Assembly (NCBI GenBank): GCA_964398655.1
Contig: CAYNNG010000005.1
Span: 5,081 to 69,080, forward strand
Origin: SFFI01 sp964398655
Lineage (GTDB): Bacteria; Bacillota; Clostridia; Saccharofermentanales; DTU023
DNA: 64,000 nucleotides
Direction: 5' to 3'
This document shows positions 36,934 through 45,946 of this stretch, one piece after another; the stretch's first letter is position 1; each line of letters opens with the position of its first letter. Below the pieces are notes generated by a model that saw only the letters and a program-made list of their open reading frames with translations, did no database searches and was not told the origin of the DNA. A program made the translations under genes and the position numbers.

Positions 36934-37383
36934 ATGAAAATTAATGATCTTTACCCTAGCACCGGTTCTCGGCCCAAGGCTTGGCGCAAAGGCCGCGGCC
37001 ATGGTACGGGCAACGGTAAGACCGCAGGCAGAGGCCACAAAGGTCAAAAAGCCCGTTCTGGCGGTGGCACTGGTCTCGCCTTCGAAGGCGGCCAAATGCC
37101 CATCTATCGTCGCCTCCCCAAACGTGGATTTAACAACAAACGTTTTGCCAAACAATATATACTGGTTAATGTTGACCAGTTAAATGCTTTTGAAGATGGA
37201 GCCACCGTTGACCTGAATAGCATCAGGGAAGCTGGTTTGATCCATGTACCTAAGCACAATGATGGCCTTAAGGTTCTTGGCAATGGCGATCTCACCAAGT
37301 CTCTGACTGTAAAGGCTGTTGCTTACACCGAGTCAGCCAAAGAAAAAATTGTAAAGGCTGGTGGAACGGCCGAGGAGGTTTAA
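36934..37383 (+). CDS. rplO: 50S ribosomal protein L15
   Basis: 149 residues. The Gly/Arg/Lys-rich N-terminus ('GRGHGTGNGKTAGRGHKGQK'), 'FEGGQMPIYRRLPKRGF' and the globular C-terminal half are canonical. It ends 3 bases before secY, inside which the GGAGG for secY also lies. Confidence 0.98.
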   Translation: MKINDLYPSTGSRPKAWRKGRGHGTGNGKTAGRGHKGQKARSGGGTGLAFEGGQMPIYRRLPKRGFNNKRFAKQYILVNVDQLNAFEDGATVDLNSIREAGLIHVPKHNDGLKVLGNGDLTKSLTVKAVAYTESAKEKIVKAGGTAEEV

Positions 37384-37386
37384 GCC

Positions 37387-38688
37387 ATGGGTGGCGGAAT
37401 TTTCTCAACATTTAGAAACGCCTGGAGGGTAGAGGATATCCGACGCAAGATCTACTTCACGCTCTTTGCGGTCCTGATCTTTCGTCTGGGTACCCACGTA
37501 CCCGTACCTGGTATTAGCTCAGTAGCTTTCAACGAGCTGCTGGGCAGACTGGGTCAACTTGGCTCTTTCCTGAACATCTTTTCTGGCGGTGCCTTAAATC
37601 AGGTTTCTATCCTTTCTCTGGGTATCCAACCCTACATTAACGCCTCCATTATCATGCAGCTCTTGGTAGTTATCATTCCTGCCCTGCAGAATCTGCAAGA
37701 TGAAGGGGAATCAGGCCGTAAAAAGATTCAGAAATATACCCGTTACTTTGCGATTGGTCTGGCCCTGGTTATGTCTTTCTTCTACTGGAACGCAACCAAG
37801 GTCGCAGCTATCAATGCTTTACCTGCTTGGCTTAATGCTTTTGTAGTTATCTTTAGCTTCACAGCTGGCTCAGCTTTCATTATGTGGCTGGCCGAACAGA
37901 TCAACAAACGTGGTATTGGCAACGGTACCTCCATCATCATCGCTATTGGTATTATTAGCCGTATTCCTTATACTGTTCAGCTCTTATGGAGAAGCGTTTC
38001 TGCTTGGCGTTTGGGTGGCGGCAGCATCTTGCCTGCGATCCTCATGGTTATTGCAGTTGTAGCTTTCTTCGTATTCATTATCGGCCTGGTGGTTTACATC
38101 TCTACCTCCGAGCGCAGAATTCCTGTCCAGTATGCTAAAAAGGTTATTGGTCGTAAGGTTTATGGCGGACAATCGTCCTACCTGCCCATCAAGGTTAACC
38201 AATCCGGTGTACTGCCTGTTATCTTCGCAGTCTCCGTGTTGATGATGCCTTCTACGATCGCAGGTTTGACTGGCGGTACGGGTAAGGTTGCTCAGTTCTT
38301 CCTGAACTTCAACCAGCACGTTTCTTACTACATCATTTATGCCCTGATGATTTTAGGCTTTACCTTCTTCTATTCTTCTATCTCCTTTAACCCGGTAGAT
38401 ATTTCCAAGAATTTACAGAAGAATGGTGGCTTTATCCCTGGCATTCGTCCTGGTAAACCTACCTCTGACTACATCAAGGCTTCTGCTAACAAACTTTCTT
38501 GGTTTGAAGCACTGTTCCTTACCATTTTGGTCCTGCTGCCTACGATTCTCAGCTTTGCTACTGGTACTAGCCAAGCCCTTTGGTTCGGCGGTACGGGTGT
38601 CATGATTATCGTTGGTGTGGCTTTAGACATGGTGAACCAGTTAGAAGCTCAACTCATGATGAGACACTACAAGGGTTTCCTTGACTAA
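37387..38688 (+). CDS. secY: Protein translocase subunit SecY
   Basis: 433 residues with ten expected membrane segments; the channel for Sec export and membrane insertion. 'IFRLGTHVPVPGI' in the first segment, 'GIQPYINASIIMQLL' (plug and segment 2), 'ERRIPVQYAKK' and the cytosolic loop 'NLQKNGGFIPGIRPGKPT' are diagnostic. It closes the spc block; two hairpins follow before adk. Confidence 0.98.
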   Translation: MGGGIFSTFRNAWRVEDIRRKIYFTLFAVLIFRLGTHVPVPGISSVAFNELLGRLGQLGSFLNIFSGGALNQVSILSLGIQPYINASIIMQLLVVIIPALQNLQDEGESGRKKIQKYTRYFAIGLALVMSFFYWNATKVAAINALPAWLNAFVVIFSFTAGSAFIMWLAEQINKRGIGNGTSIIIAIGIISRIPYTVQLLWRSVSAWRLGGGSILPAILMVIAVVAFFVFIIGLVVYISTSERRIPVQYAKKVIGRKVYGGQSSYLPIKVNQSGVLPVIFAVSVLMMPSTIAGLTGGTGKVAQFFLNFNQHVSYYIIYALMILGFTFFYSSISFNPVDISKNLQKNGGFIPGIRPGKPTSDYIKASANKLSWFEALFLTILVLLPTILSFATGTSQALWFGGTGVMIIVGVALDMVNQLEAQLMMRHYKGFLD

Positions 38689-38707
38689 GCTTTTAGTAAA
38701 TTTACAG

Positions 38708-38733
38708 CTGCCTCTGGCTTCAGCCAGGGGCAG
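38708..38733 (+). terminator. Stem-loop after secY
   Basis: An 11-bp stem (one G-U) with a TTCA loop, 20 bases after the secY stop, followed by a weak TATTTGC tract. Confidence 0.6.
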
Positions 38734-38749
38734 TATTTGCTTAAACGAC

Positions 38750-38790
38750 AGAAAAGCGAGGCGGCGCTGTGGCGAGGCCTTGGCTTTTCT
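38750..38790 (+). terminator. Second stem-loop between secY and adk
   Basis: AGAAAAGC pairs with GCTTTTCT, with an inner AGGC/GCCT, followed by TGTTATTT. With the preceding hairpin it suggests that the spc operon mostly ends here and adk has its own promoter in the AT-rich 38791-38840, where no clean hexamer pair is seen. Confidence 0.5.
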
Positions 38791-38853
38791 TGTTATTTAG
38801 GCCAAAATTACATATTAACGTATTGCTTACTATTTAAGCTGAGGAGGTTTGAT

Positions 38854-39507
38854 ATGCGTTTAATATTTTTAGGTGCGCCTGGTGCTGGTAAGGGTACCTT
38901 AGCTGCCCTGCTGGCTGCTCACGATGGCCTGGTTCATATTTCTACCGGTGCTATTTTGCGCGAGGAAATTAAAGCAGGCAGTGAATTAGGAAAAGCAGCC
39001 AATGACTACGTAAAAACGGGTCAGCTGGTTCCCGAAAGTTTGATCAATTCAATGCTGGAAAAGAGACTGCAGCAGGATGATTTGGCTGGAGGCTATATCT
39101 TAGACGGCTATCCCCGCACTCTGGAACAAGCAGAGTTCTTAGACCAGCTCCTAACGAAACTCGGAACCCCTTTAGATAGGGTTGTCCTAGTTGATGTTCC
39201 CCAAGACCTGATTATTAAGCGTCTATCTTCGCGCTTGACCTGCCCTAACTGTGGCGCAATCTATAACCTTCTGCAGCAGCCTCCTCAAAAAGAAGGCATT
39301 TGTGATAAATGTGGCAGTGCCTTGGTGATTCGGGAAGATGATAAAGAAGAAGTCATCCGTCATCGTCTAGAAGTATACGAAGAGAACACGAAGCCGCTGA
39401 TTGATTACTATGCTCAAAAGCACTTGCTCACTGCGGTAGATAACTCCAATTCTCCCCAAGCGGCTTTAGACAATCTCTTAGCGCAATTACAGAAAGGATC
39501 TGATTAG
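38854..39507 (+). CDS. adk: Adenylate kinase, zinc-lid type
   Basis: 217 residues interconverting AMP+ATP and 2 ADP. P-loop 'GAPGAGKGTLA' near residue 7, 'DGYPRTLEQAEFL' near 84, and a Cys4 lid ('CPNCGAIYN' and 'CDKCGSALV') that probably binds zinc, as in Gram-positives. The frame is open from 38737, but ATG 38854 follows GAGGAGG and starts the conserved protein. The stop is 1 base before the map start. Confidence 0.97.
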   Translation: MRLIFLGAPGAGKGTLAALLAAHDGLVHISTGAILREEIKAGSELGKAANDYVKTGQLVPESLINSMLEKRLQQDDLAGGYILDGYPRTLEQAEFLDQLLTKLGTPLDRVVLVDVPQDLIIKRLSSRLTCPNCGAIYNLLQQPPQKEGICDKCGSALVIREDDKEEVIRHRLEVYEENTKPLIDYYAQKHLLTAVDNSNSPQAALDNLLAQLQKGSD

Positions 39508-39508
39508 T

Positions 39509-40279
39509 TTGATTATTATCAAAACCCCAGAAGAGATCGAAAAAATCAAAGCGGCCTGTGCCATCACCGCAGAAATTTTTGAGGTGGTGGCTCCTTGGGT
39601 TAAACCCGGCATCTCTACCTGGGAGCTTGATCAGATAGTTTATCAGACCATCGTTAAGCATGGAGCGAGACCCTCCTTCCTTAATTATGGTGACCCGCCT
39701 TTCCCAGGATCTGCCTGCATCTCGGTGAATGATGAAGTAGTCCATGGCATTCCCAGCAAAAAGCGGATTTTGCAGGACGGCGATATAGTGTCTGTCGATG
39801 TAGGTGCCTACCTTGACGGCTTTCACTCTGACGCGGCACGTACCTTCCTCTGCGGCAAGGTAGATCCGGCTGTAGAAAAATTGGTCCGTGTGACTGAAGA
39901 ATCTTTCTGGATTGGTATCGCTCAAGCCCAGGTAGGGAAGAGGATAGGCGATATTTCACACGCTATCCAAGTGCATTGTGAAAGCCAGGGCTTTGGCATC
40001 GTTAAAGAACTGAGTGGACATGGTGTGGGACGTGACCTGCATGAAGACCCGGAAATCCTTAACTATGGTCATCCTGGCAAGGGTCCTCGCCTGCAGGCCG
40101 GCATGGTAATCGCAGTAGAGCCCATGGTTACGCTGGGTTCTCCCCAAATTGCCATTGAGGATGACGACTGGACCATCGTGACCCGAGACGGCAAGGCCGC
40201 TGCTCATTATGAGAATACTGTAGTCATCCGCGAGGATGGACCGGAAATCCTTACTTGTCTGGAACGTACCAGGCCTTAA
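39509..40279 (+). CDS. map: Methionine aminopeptidase, type I
   Basis: 256 residues removing N-terminal Met. Metal ligands are visible in 'SVDVGAYLDGFHSDAARTF' (two Asp), 'GHGVGRDLHEDP' (His), 'VEPM' and 'YENTVVIRE' (Glu). The start is TTG 39509, one base after the adk stop, with AAAGGA ten bases upstream. The adk-map-infA order is standard. Confidence 0.96.
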   Translation: MIIIKTPEEIEKIKAACAITAEIFEVVAPWVKPGISTWELDQIVYQTIVKHGARPSFLNYGDPPFPGSACISVNDEVVHGIPSKKRILQDGDIVSVDVGAYLDGFHSDAARTFLCGKVDPAVEKLVRVTEESFWIGIAQAQVGKRIGDISHAIQVHCESQGFGIVKELSGHGVGRDLHEDPEILNYGHPGKGPRLQAGMVIAVEPMVTLGSPQIAIEDDDWTIVTRDGKAAAHYENTVVIREDGPEILTCLERTRP

Positions 40280-40300
40280 ACATATAGCAAAGGAGTATTT

Positions 40301-40519
40301 ATGGCTAGAGAAGATCTAATCGAAGTACAAGGTGTAGTGGTCGAGACCCTGCCCAATACCATCTTTAAGGTTGAGTTGGAGAATGGGCATATCGTCACGG
40401 CCCACCTTTCAGGTAAACTACGCCAACACTATATAAAGATTTTGACCGGAGACCGGGTAACCTTGGAACTGTCACCTTATGACTTATCTAAAGGTCGGAT
40501 TACCTGGCGGTCTAAATAA
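40301..40519 (+). CDS. infA: Translation initiation factor IF-1
   Basis: 72 residues, the exact family length. '[20 protein letters not shown]' and '[20 protein letters not shown]' form the OB fold. AAAGGAG precedes the ATG. A strong promoter starts 21 bases after its stop. Confidence 0.98.
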   Translation: MAREDLIEVQGVVVETLPNTIFKVELENGHIVTAHLSGKLRQHYIKILTGDRVTLELSPYDLSKGRITWRSK

Positions 40520-40540
40520 GCAAATTTCTTTGCGAAAAAC

Positions 40541-40568
40541 TTGCAAAGTAAAAAGTTTTCCCTATAAT
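40541..40568 (+). promoter_or_regulatory. Promoter between infA and rpmJ
   Basis: TTGCAA (40541-40546), 16-base spacer, TATAAT (40563-40568): one of the best sigma-A promoters in the window, 67 bases before rpmJ. It can drive rpmJ and the alpha operon apart from the spc operon. Confidence 0.75.
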
Positions 40569-40635
40569 GGATTGGTACGCGCAAAACCGCGATAGTTTTG
40601 TGTGCTTTAATTTTGTGAGAGAAGGGGGTAGCACT

Positions 40636-40749
40636 ATGAAGGTAAGACCTTCCGTAAAAAAGATGTGTGACAAGTGTCGTATTATTAAACGCCATGGTCG
40701 GGTCATGGTAATTTGCTCCGATCCGAAGCATAAGCAACGTCAAGGCTAA
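40636..40749 (+). CDS. rpmJ: 50S ribosomal protein L36
   Basis: 37 residues. '[14 protein letters not shown]' and '[12 protein letters not shown]' give the Cys3-His zinc ribbon of standard L36. The frame is open from 40567 but ATG 40636 after GGGGG is the family start. Confidence 0.97.
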   Translation: MKVRPSVKKMCDKCRIIKRHGRVMVICSDPKHKQRQG

Positions 40750-40985
40750 GCTAGTACTTCAGCCTAGGCTGTGGGTGCATATTTTTTTGTACCCCATCCG
40801 GTGCCGACTTTTAAAACCGGGACTAGCGATAGCCCATGATCTAAAGCTTTCGCAAAATTCAAGCACACGAAACAGGGATGCGGCTGCATCAATCTTGGAT
40901 TGTTGTTTCCTAACATTCGTGTTTGCCATATATAGATAGATCACAAACTAACTAAACCAACACCTAGATTGATGGAGGTAATTTA
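40750..40985 (+). promoter_or_regulatory. Non-coding stretch before rpsM
   Basis: 236 bases with no credible gene. Pairing elements are visible: palindrome AGCCTAGGCT near 40762, GGGTGC with GTACCC around a T-run near 40782-40805, and GCTAGT with ACTAGC enclosing both. The T-run in the loop argues against a simple terminator. It may be a leader for the alpha operon, in which S4 commonly acts as repressor; this is inference. Confidence 0.4.
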
Positions 40986-41351
40986 ATGGCACGTATAGCC
41001 GGGGTAGACTTACCCAACGATAAGCGCGTGGAAATCGGCCTGACTTATATTTACGGAATCGGCCGTACCATGTCCAATCAAATCCTTGCTGAATGCGGCA
41101 TCAACCCTGATACCCGCGTTAAGGATTTAAGCGATGATGAGATTTCCAAAATTAGAGATACAATTGATCACTCCTACCATGTAGAAGGCGACCTCAGACG
41201 TGAAGTGGCAATGAATATTAAGCGTCTGCAAGAAATTGGTTCTTACCGGGGACGCCGCCACCGTATGGGGCTTCCTGTACGTGGCCAACGGACTAAGACC
41301 AATGCCAGAACCCGTAAGGGCCCAGGCAACTTGGCCAAGAGAAAGAAATAG
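40986..41351 (+). CDS. rpsM: 30S ribosomal protein S13
   Basis: 121 residues. '[20 protein letters not shown]' at the start and '[18 protein letters not shown]' near the end are diagnostic. Contacts tRNA in the P site and S19. GGAGG precedes the ATG. Confidence 0.98.
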   Translation: MARIAGVDLPNDKRVEIGLTYIYGIGRTMSNQILAECGINPDTRVKDLSDDEISKIRDTIDHSYHVEGDLRREVAMNIKRLQEIGSYRGRRHRMGLPVRGQRTKTNARTRKGPGNLAKRKK

Positions 41352-41363
41352 TAGGAGGGTCAT

Positions 41364-41771
41364 ATGTCTAAGAATCCGAGAAAATCTGGCAAAGGCGGTC
41401 GCGTAAGAAGAAGAGACCGCAAGAATGTCGATCAGGGCATTGCCCATATCCATTCTACTTTCAACAATACGATCGTAACTATTACTGACATGCAGGGTAA
41501 CGTTATTTCTTGGTCCTCTGCTGGTGCTCAAGGCATGAAGGGTTCCAGAAAGTCTACAGCTTTCGCAGCTCAGCTTTCCTCAGAATCTGCTGCTAAGCAG
41601 GCTATGGAACACGGCATGCGTACCGTTGAAGTTAACGTTAAAGGCCCCGGCGCAGGTCGTGAATCTGCTATCCGTGCCTTGGCAACCGCGGGACTGGATA
41701 TTACCGTCATTCGTGACGTTACGCCCATTCCTCACAATGGCTGCCGCCCTCCCAAGCGTCGTAGAGTTTAA
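41364..41771 (+). CDS. rpsK: 30S ribosomal protein S11
   Basis: 135 residues. '[18 protein letters not shown]', '[18 protein letters not shown]' and '[18 protein letters not shown]' are the family signatures. Normal length; GGAGG precedes the ATG. Confidence 0.98.
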   Translation: MSKNPRKSGKGGRVRRRDRKNVDQGIAHIHSTFNNTIVTITDMQGNVISWSSAGAQGMKGSRKSTAFAAQLSSESAAKQAMEHGMRTVEVNVKGPGAGRESAIRALATAGLDITVIRDVTPIPHNGCRPPKRRRV

Positions 41772-41782
41772 AGGAGTATAGA

Positions 41783-42400
41783 ATGGCTAAATACACAGAT
41801 GCTGCCTGCCGTCTCTGCAGGCGTGAAAACGATAAATTATTCCTCAAGGGTGACCGTTGCTACTCTAACAAGTGCGCAATGGTTCGCCGCAAAGGTGCTC
41901 CTGGCCAAAATCATGGCAGAAGACGTAAAGAGTCTGAATATGGACGTCAGCTGCGTGCTAAGCAAAAGACAAAGCGCTTCTATGGCGTTTTAGAGAATCA
42001 GTTCCGCAAGACCTATGACCGTGCGGAAAAGATGCCCGGCATTACTGGTGAAAACCTCCTGCAGCTCTTAGAGCGCCGCATGGACAACGTAGTTTACCGC
42101 TTAGGCTTTGCCGAATCTCGTGCTCAAGCCCGTCAGCTGGTTACCCACGGTCACTTTGACGTAAATGGCGAAAGACTGGATATTGCTTCTGCTACCTTGA
42201 ATGAAGGCGACGTGATCTCTGTACGTGAAAATTCTCGTAAGCTCCTGCCCTTTGCGGAACTAGAAGCCTCTAGCATGGTACCCAAGTGGCTGGAAATGAA
42301 TGTAGATCAGCTCAGCGGCAAAGTTGTCAGCCTGCCTTCCAGAGAAGAAGTTGACCTGAACGTTGAAGAGACCTTAATCGTCGAGCTCTACTCCAAATAG
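41783..42400 (+). CDS. rpsD: 30S ribosomal protein S4, zinc type
   Basis: 205 residues. The N-terminus has Cys pairs ('CRLCRRENDKLFLKGDRC' and a later Cys) that form a zinc site, and the S4 RNA-binding domain follows ('LERRMDNVVYRLGFAESRAQ'). In E. coli the alpha operon is repressed by S4. It is located inside the operon, not elsewhere as in Bacillus. Confidence 0.97.
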   Translation: MAKYTDAACRLCRRENDKLFLKGDRCYSNKCAMVRRKGAPGQNHGRRRKESEYGRQLRAKQKTKRFYGVLENQFRKTYDRAEKMPGITGENLLQLLERRMDNVVYRLGFAESRAQARQLVTHGHFDVNGERLDIASATLNEGDVISVRENSRKLLPFAELEASSMVPKWLEMNVDQLSGKVVSLPSREEVDLNVEETLIVELYSK

Positions 42401-42494
42401 TCTCTACACTCGACTCAGCACCCATGGCGCTTGGAGTAGAGTAGCCTGATAACTTAGATTATTTGAACGCACCCAGCCAGATAAGGAGGCCAAA

Positions 42495-43451
42495 GTGTTA
42501 GAAGTAAGAGTTCCAACTATTGAGTGCCTAAAGCATAGTGACGATGGTTTCTATGGCAAATATAGCTTTGAGCCCCTGGAGAGAGGTTATGGTACAACAC
42601 TGGGCAATGCCCTGCGTCGTGTCCTTTTATCCTCACTGCCAGGTGCTGCGGTTACTGCCCTGCGTGTAGAAGATGTCTACCATGAATTTTCTACTATTCC
42701 CGGCGTGATTGAGGATATGACGGAAGTCATTCTGAACGTCAAGGGGATTAGGGCCCGTGTACATACTGATGGTCCTAAAACCGTCCATTTCCAGGCCAAA
42801 AAAGGTCAGGAAGGTGAAGTTAAGGCCGGCGATATTGAGCATGATGAAGAGTTGGAGATTATGAATCCCGACCAGTTTATCTGCCACCTAAATGGTGACG
42901 CGGATGTTTATCTGGAATTCACCTTTGCTCAGGGCGTGGGTTACAACAGTGCTGATGATAACAAGTGGCCCCATCAACCCATTGGGGTCATTCCTATCGA
43001 TTCAATTTTCAATCCTGTGCGCAAGGTTAACTACACCGTAGAAAATACCCGCGTAGGTCAGAATACAGACTTTGACCGTCTTATTCTAGAAATTCAAACC
43101 GATGGGACCATTAATAGTACTGATGCCTTGTCTTATGCTGCCAAGCACTTGATTGAGCACCTTAAGCCTTTTACTGTACTGGATCATGACGCGCTTTCCA
43201 AAGTCGAAGTGGAAGAGCCCATTGAAGATGTACATAACAAGGAACACGATACCATTATTGAAGACCTAGACTTTTCTGTTCGCACCTTTAACTGCCTGAA
43301 GAGGGCTAATATCAATACCGTAGGCGACCTCATTGCCCGTACGGAGGAAGATATGATGAAGGTGAGAAACCTTGGTAAGAAGTCCCTGGAAGAAGTCATC
43401 CTGAAACTGGACGAACTAGGTCTGGAATTAGCAAAAGAAACTGAAGAGTAA
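42495..43451 (+). CDS. rpoA: RNA polymerase subunit alpha
   Basis: 318 residues starting at GTG 42495 after AAGGAGG. 'FEPLERGYGTTLGNALRRVL' in the N-terminal dimerisation domain and the C-terminal domain with 'TVGDLIARTEEDMMKVRNLG' and 'SLEEV' are diagnostic. A 94-base gap separates it from rpsD. Confidence 0.98.
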   Translation: MLEVRVPTIECLKHSDDGFYGKYSFEPLERGYGTTLGNALRRVLLSSLPGAAVTALRVEDVYHEFSTIPGVIEDMTEVILNVKGIRARVHTDGPKTVHFQAKKGQEGEVKAGDIEHDEELEIMNPDQFICHLNGDADVYLEFTFAQGVGYNSADDNKWPHQPIGVIPIDSIFNPVRKVNYTVENTRVGQNTDFDRLILEIQTDGTINSTDALSYAAKHLIEHLKPFTVLDHDALSKVEVEEPIEDVHNKEHDTIIEDLDFSVRTFNCLKRANINTVGDLIARTEEDMMKVRNLGKKSLEEVILKLDELGLELAKETEE

Positions 43452-43480
43452 GCGGACCCCCGCGTTGGAGGAAGATATAA

Positions 43481-44005
43481 ATGTCTGGATACAGAAAGCT
43501 TAGTCGTAAGTCTGACCAAAGACGTGCTCTTTTAAAGAACCAAGTCACGTCCTTCATTGTCCACGGTCACTTGACGACTACCGATGCTCGTGCGGAAGAA
43601 GTACAGAAAATTGCCGAGCGTCTCATCACTTTAGCGATTAAAGAGCATAAGAACTACGATAGCAAAGAGGTAGAAGTCTCCGCCGCCAAGTTGGATGGTA
43701 AGGGTAAGAAACTCCTAGAGTCTCGCACCTCTAAGTCTGGTGCCCACTATGATGTAGTTCAGCGTGAAGTCAGCACCAAGTTGGTCCAGGTTGACCATCC
43801 TTCTCGCCTTGCTGCACGTCGCCAAATGCTGTCCTACATGTATGAAATGAAGGATGAAGACGGTAAACGTATCAACACAGTTAACCACCTGTTTGATGAG
43901 ATTGCTCCCCGCTATGCTGACCGGCAGGGAGGTTACACCAGAATTGTTAAGCTGGGTGCCCGTCGTGGCGATGGAGCCAACATGGTAAGACTGGAACTTG
44001 TATAG
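43481..44005 (+). CDS. rplQ: 50S ribosomal protein L17 with internal insertion
   Basis: 174 residues against about 115-125 normally. Conserved ends are '[20 protein letters not shown]' and '[20 protein letters not shown]'. About 50 extra residues (roughly 56-106, Lys/Ser/Glu-rich) lie between the second helix and '[13 protein letters not shown]'. The frame is continuous through the insertion. A terminator follows. Confidence 0.96.
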   Translation: MSGYRKLSRKSDQRRALLKNQVTSFIVHGHLTTTDARAEEVQKIAERLITLAIKEHKNYDSKEVEVSAAKLDGKGKKLLESRTSKSGAHYDVVQREVSTKLVQVDHPSRLAARRQMLSYMYEMKDEDGKRINTVNHLFDEIAPRYADRQGGYTRIVKLGARRGDGANMVRLELV

Positions 44006-44041
44006 TTCTTTTCAGCTCACCGACATTGTAATTTTGTTGAT

Positions 44042-44070
44042 AAAGGGCATCTCTTGAGGTGCCCTTTTCT
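44042..44070 (+). terminator. Rho-independent terminator of the alpha operon
   Basis: AAAGGGCA pairs with TGCCCTTT, then TTCTT, 36 bases after rplQ. It marks the end of the ribosomal block. Confidence 0.85.
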
Positions 44071-44145
44071 TACTTGCCTAGTGCGCGAATAATTGCTAAG
44101 CCTTGTAGGCACTAGGTCTTGATCTGAGCTTGAAGGGAGCAAACT

Positions 44146-45945
44146 TTGACTGAACAGTCTACGGATATGGTCCGCTTTACTGATGTGAGCTTCGCTTATA
44201 AATCAGACCAACGGAAAATACAAGCTATACAAAATCTTAGTTTGACTATTCGCCAGGGCAGCCATGTGGCGATTATTGGCCATAATGGGTCCGGCAAGTC
44301 CACCTTTGCCCGCCTTTGCAATGCCCTGATTTTACCTGATCAGGGTCAAATCTCCGTGGGAGGACTAACGGCTTCCAGTATGGAAGCTGTATATGAAATT
44401 CGCAGAATTTGCGGTATGGTCTTCCAAAATCCTGATGACCAAATTGTCGCCTCAAGTTTGGAAGAAGATGTGGCCTTTGGTCCTGAGAATCTGGGCATGT
44501 CTACGTCTGAGATTCAGGCCAGGGTACGGGATGCTTTAGCCAGGGTTGGCTTATCTGAGTACGCTCGTAAATCCCCCCAGAATTTATCTGGCGGGCAAAA
44601 GCAAAAACTCAGTGTAGCAGGCGTTCTAGCTATGAACCCCACTTGCATGGTGCTGGATGAGTCCACCTCCATGCTGGATCCTCAAGCTGCTCTGGAACTG
44701 ATGGACTTCGTGACGGAACTTTGCCGCAACGAAGGCCTGACTCTGATTAATATCACCCACAACATGGAAGAGGCTCTAAGAGCAGACCAAGTTTTTGTCA
44801 TGAGCCAAGGTAAAATTGCCTTGGCAGGCAGCCCGCGTGAGGTTTTTGCCCAGCCGGAGCGCTTATCCCAAGAAAACTTAGTTTTACCCTTCTACTTGGG
44901 CCTCTATCAGGCTCTCTTATATCGGGTTCCCAACTTATCCTATCCCGAAAGTCCACAGGATTTGGTCCACAGCTTGACCGAATTACTTAAACCCTTAAAT
45001 CCAACACAGGTTAACCGGCTTAGGCAAGCTAAGACTGACCAGGAGAAAATGCCTAGCGGCTCTAGCCAGTCCGAGCCTTTGATTGAAATCAAGGACTTAT
45101 CTTATACCTATAACGCTAAATCTAGCCGGGCCCAAAAAGTTCTGCACCAAGTTAATTTGCAGATCAACAGGGGGGAGATCCTAGTTCTCTGCGGCCATTC
45201 AGGTTCTGGCAAATCTACCCTCATTTCTCACCTTAATGGCATTTATAAAGCGCAAGAGGGCTGGGTCAAGGTTCTTGGCTATGACAGCCGCAATAAAGAA
45301 GACCTGGTAAAGATTCGCCAGTTAGTGGGCCTGGTCTTCCAGTATCCCGAAAAACAGCTATTCGCAGAAACCGTGGCGGAAGACATTGCCTTTGGCCTGC
45401 GTCAGCAGAAGCTGCCAGAAGAAGAGATCCAAACACGGATCAAAGAGGTGGCCGCGCTCGTAGACCTGGATCCTGATCTCCTCGAACGGTCGCCTTTTGA
45501 ACTTTCGGGCGGACAGCAAAGGCGGGTAGCCATTGCGGGAGTGTTGGTGATGCAGCCCGAAGTCTTAGTTTTAGATGAACCCGCGGCCGGCTTGGATCCT
45601 CTCGCCCGTCAAACTATGCTGGATGAAATTAAAGAGCTCAACCGTAAGGGTAAGACGATTGTCATGGTTACGCATAATATGGAGGACGCTGCCTACTTGG
45701 CAGACCGCATTGCCGTGATGGCTCAAGGTAGGATTCTGGCTGTGGATAAACCCGAGGCCATTTTTGACCAGCCTGACCTTCTGGCGAGATCTGGCCTCGC
45801 CTTACCAGCCAGCCTGGCCTTTTCCCGTGACTTGTCTGAGGCCTTAGGTCTAGAACTAAATTTTATGAGCCTCGACCAGGCCAGCAGCCAGCTTAAGGCT
45901 GCCTTGGAGGCAGGCAGCCTTGCTGCGGAAAGGGGAGTGGGCTGA
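44146..45945 (+). CDS. Fused ECF transporter ATPase (EcfA1-EcfA2)
   Basis: 599 residues with two complete ABC domains in one chain: domain 1 (about 8-240) has Walker A 'GHNGSGKSTFARL' near 46, signature 'NLSGGQKQKLSVAG' and 'VLDESTSMLDP'; domain 2 (about 305-545) has 'GHSGSGKSTLISHL' near 350, 'ELSGGQQRRVAIAG' and 'VLDEPAAGLDP'. The Q-loops 'VFQNPDDQIVA' and 'VFQYPEKQLFAE' are the ECF types. ECF modules energise uptake of vitamins and metals with S-components found elsewhere. The two ATPases are normally separate adjacent genes. Start is TTG 44146 after AAGGGAG. Confidence 0.93.
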   Translation: MTEQSTDMVRFTDVSFAYKSDQRKIQAIQNLSLTIRQGSHVAIIGHNGSGKSTFARLCNALILPDQGQISVGGLTASSMEAVYEIRRICGMVFQNPDDQIVASSLEEDVAFGPENLGMSTSEIQARVRDALARVGLSEYARKSPQNLSGGQKQKLSVAGVLAMNPTCMVLDESTSMLDPQAALELMDFVTELCRNEGLTLINITHNMEEALRADQVFVMSQGKIALAGSPREVFAQPERLSQENLVLPFYLGLYQALLYRVPNLSYPESPQDLVHSLTELLKPLNPTQVNRLRQAKTDQEKMPSGSSQSEPLIEIKDLSYTYNAKSSRAQKVLHQVNLQINRGEILVLCGHSGSGKSTLISHLNGIYKAQEGWVKVLGYDSRNKEDLVKIRQLVGLVFQYPEKQLFAETVAEDIAFGLRQQKLPEEEIQTRIKEVAALVDLDPDLLERSPFELSGGQQRRVAIAGVLVMQPEVLVLDEPAAGLDPLARQTMLDEIKELNRKGKTIVMVTHNMEDAAYLADRIAVMAQGRILAVDKPEAIFDQPDLLARSGLALPASLAFSRDLSEALGLELNFMSLDQASSQLKAALEAGSLAAERGVG

Positions 45946-45946
45946 G

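Noticed and set aside
40759..40944. Minus-strand 61-codon frame between rpmJ and rpsM
   Set aside because: No ribosome site, no family, and it lies in a structured leader-like region.
42401..42494. Hairpin between rpsD and rpoA as a terminator
   Set aside because: The pairing (CTCTACACTC with GAGTAGAG) is imperfect and no T-run follows.
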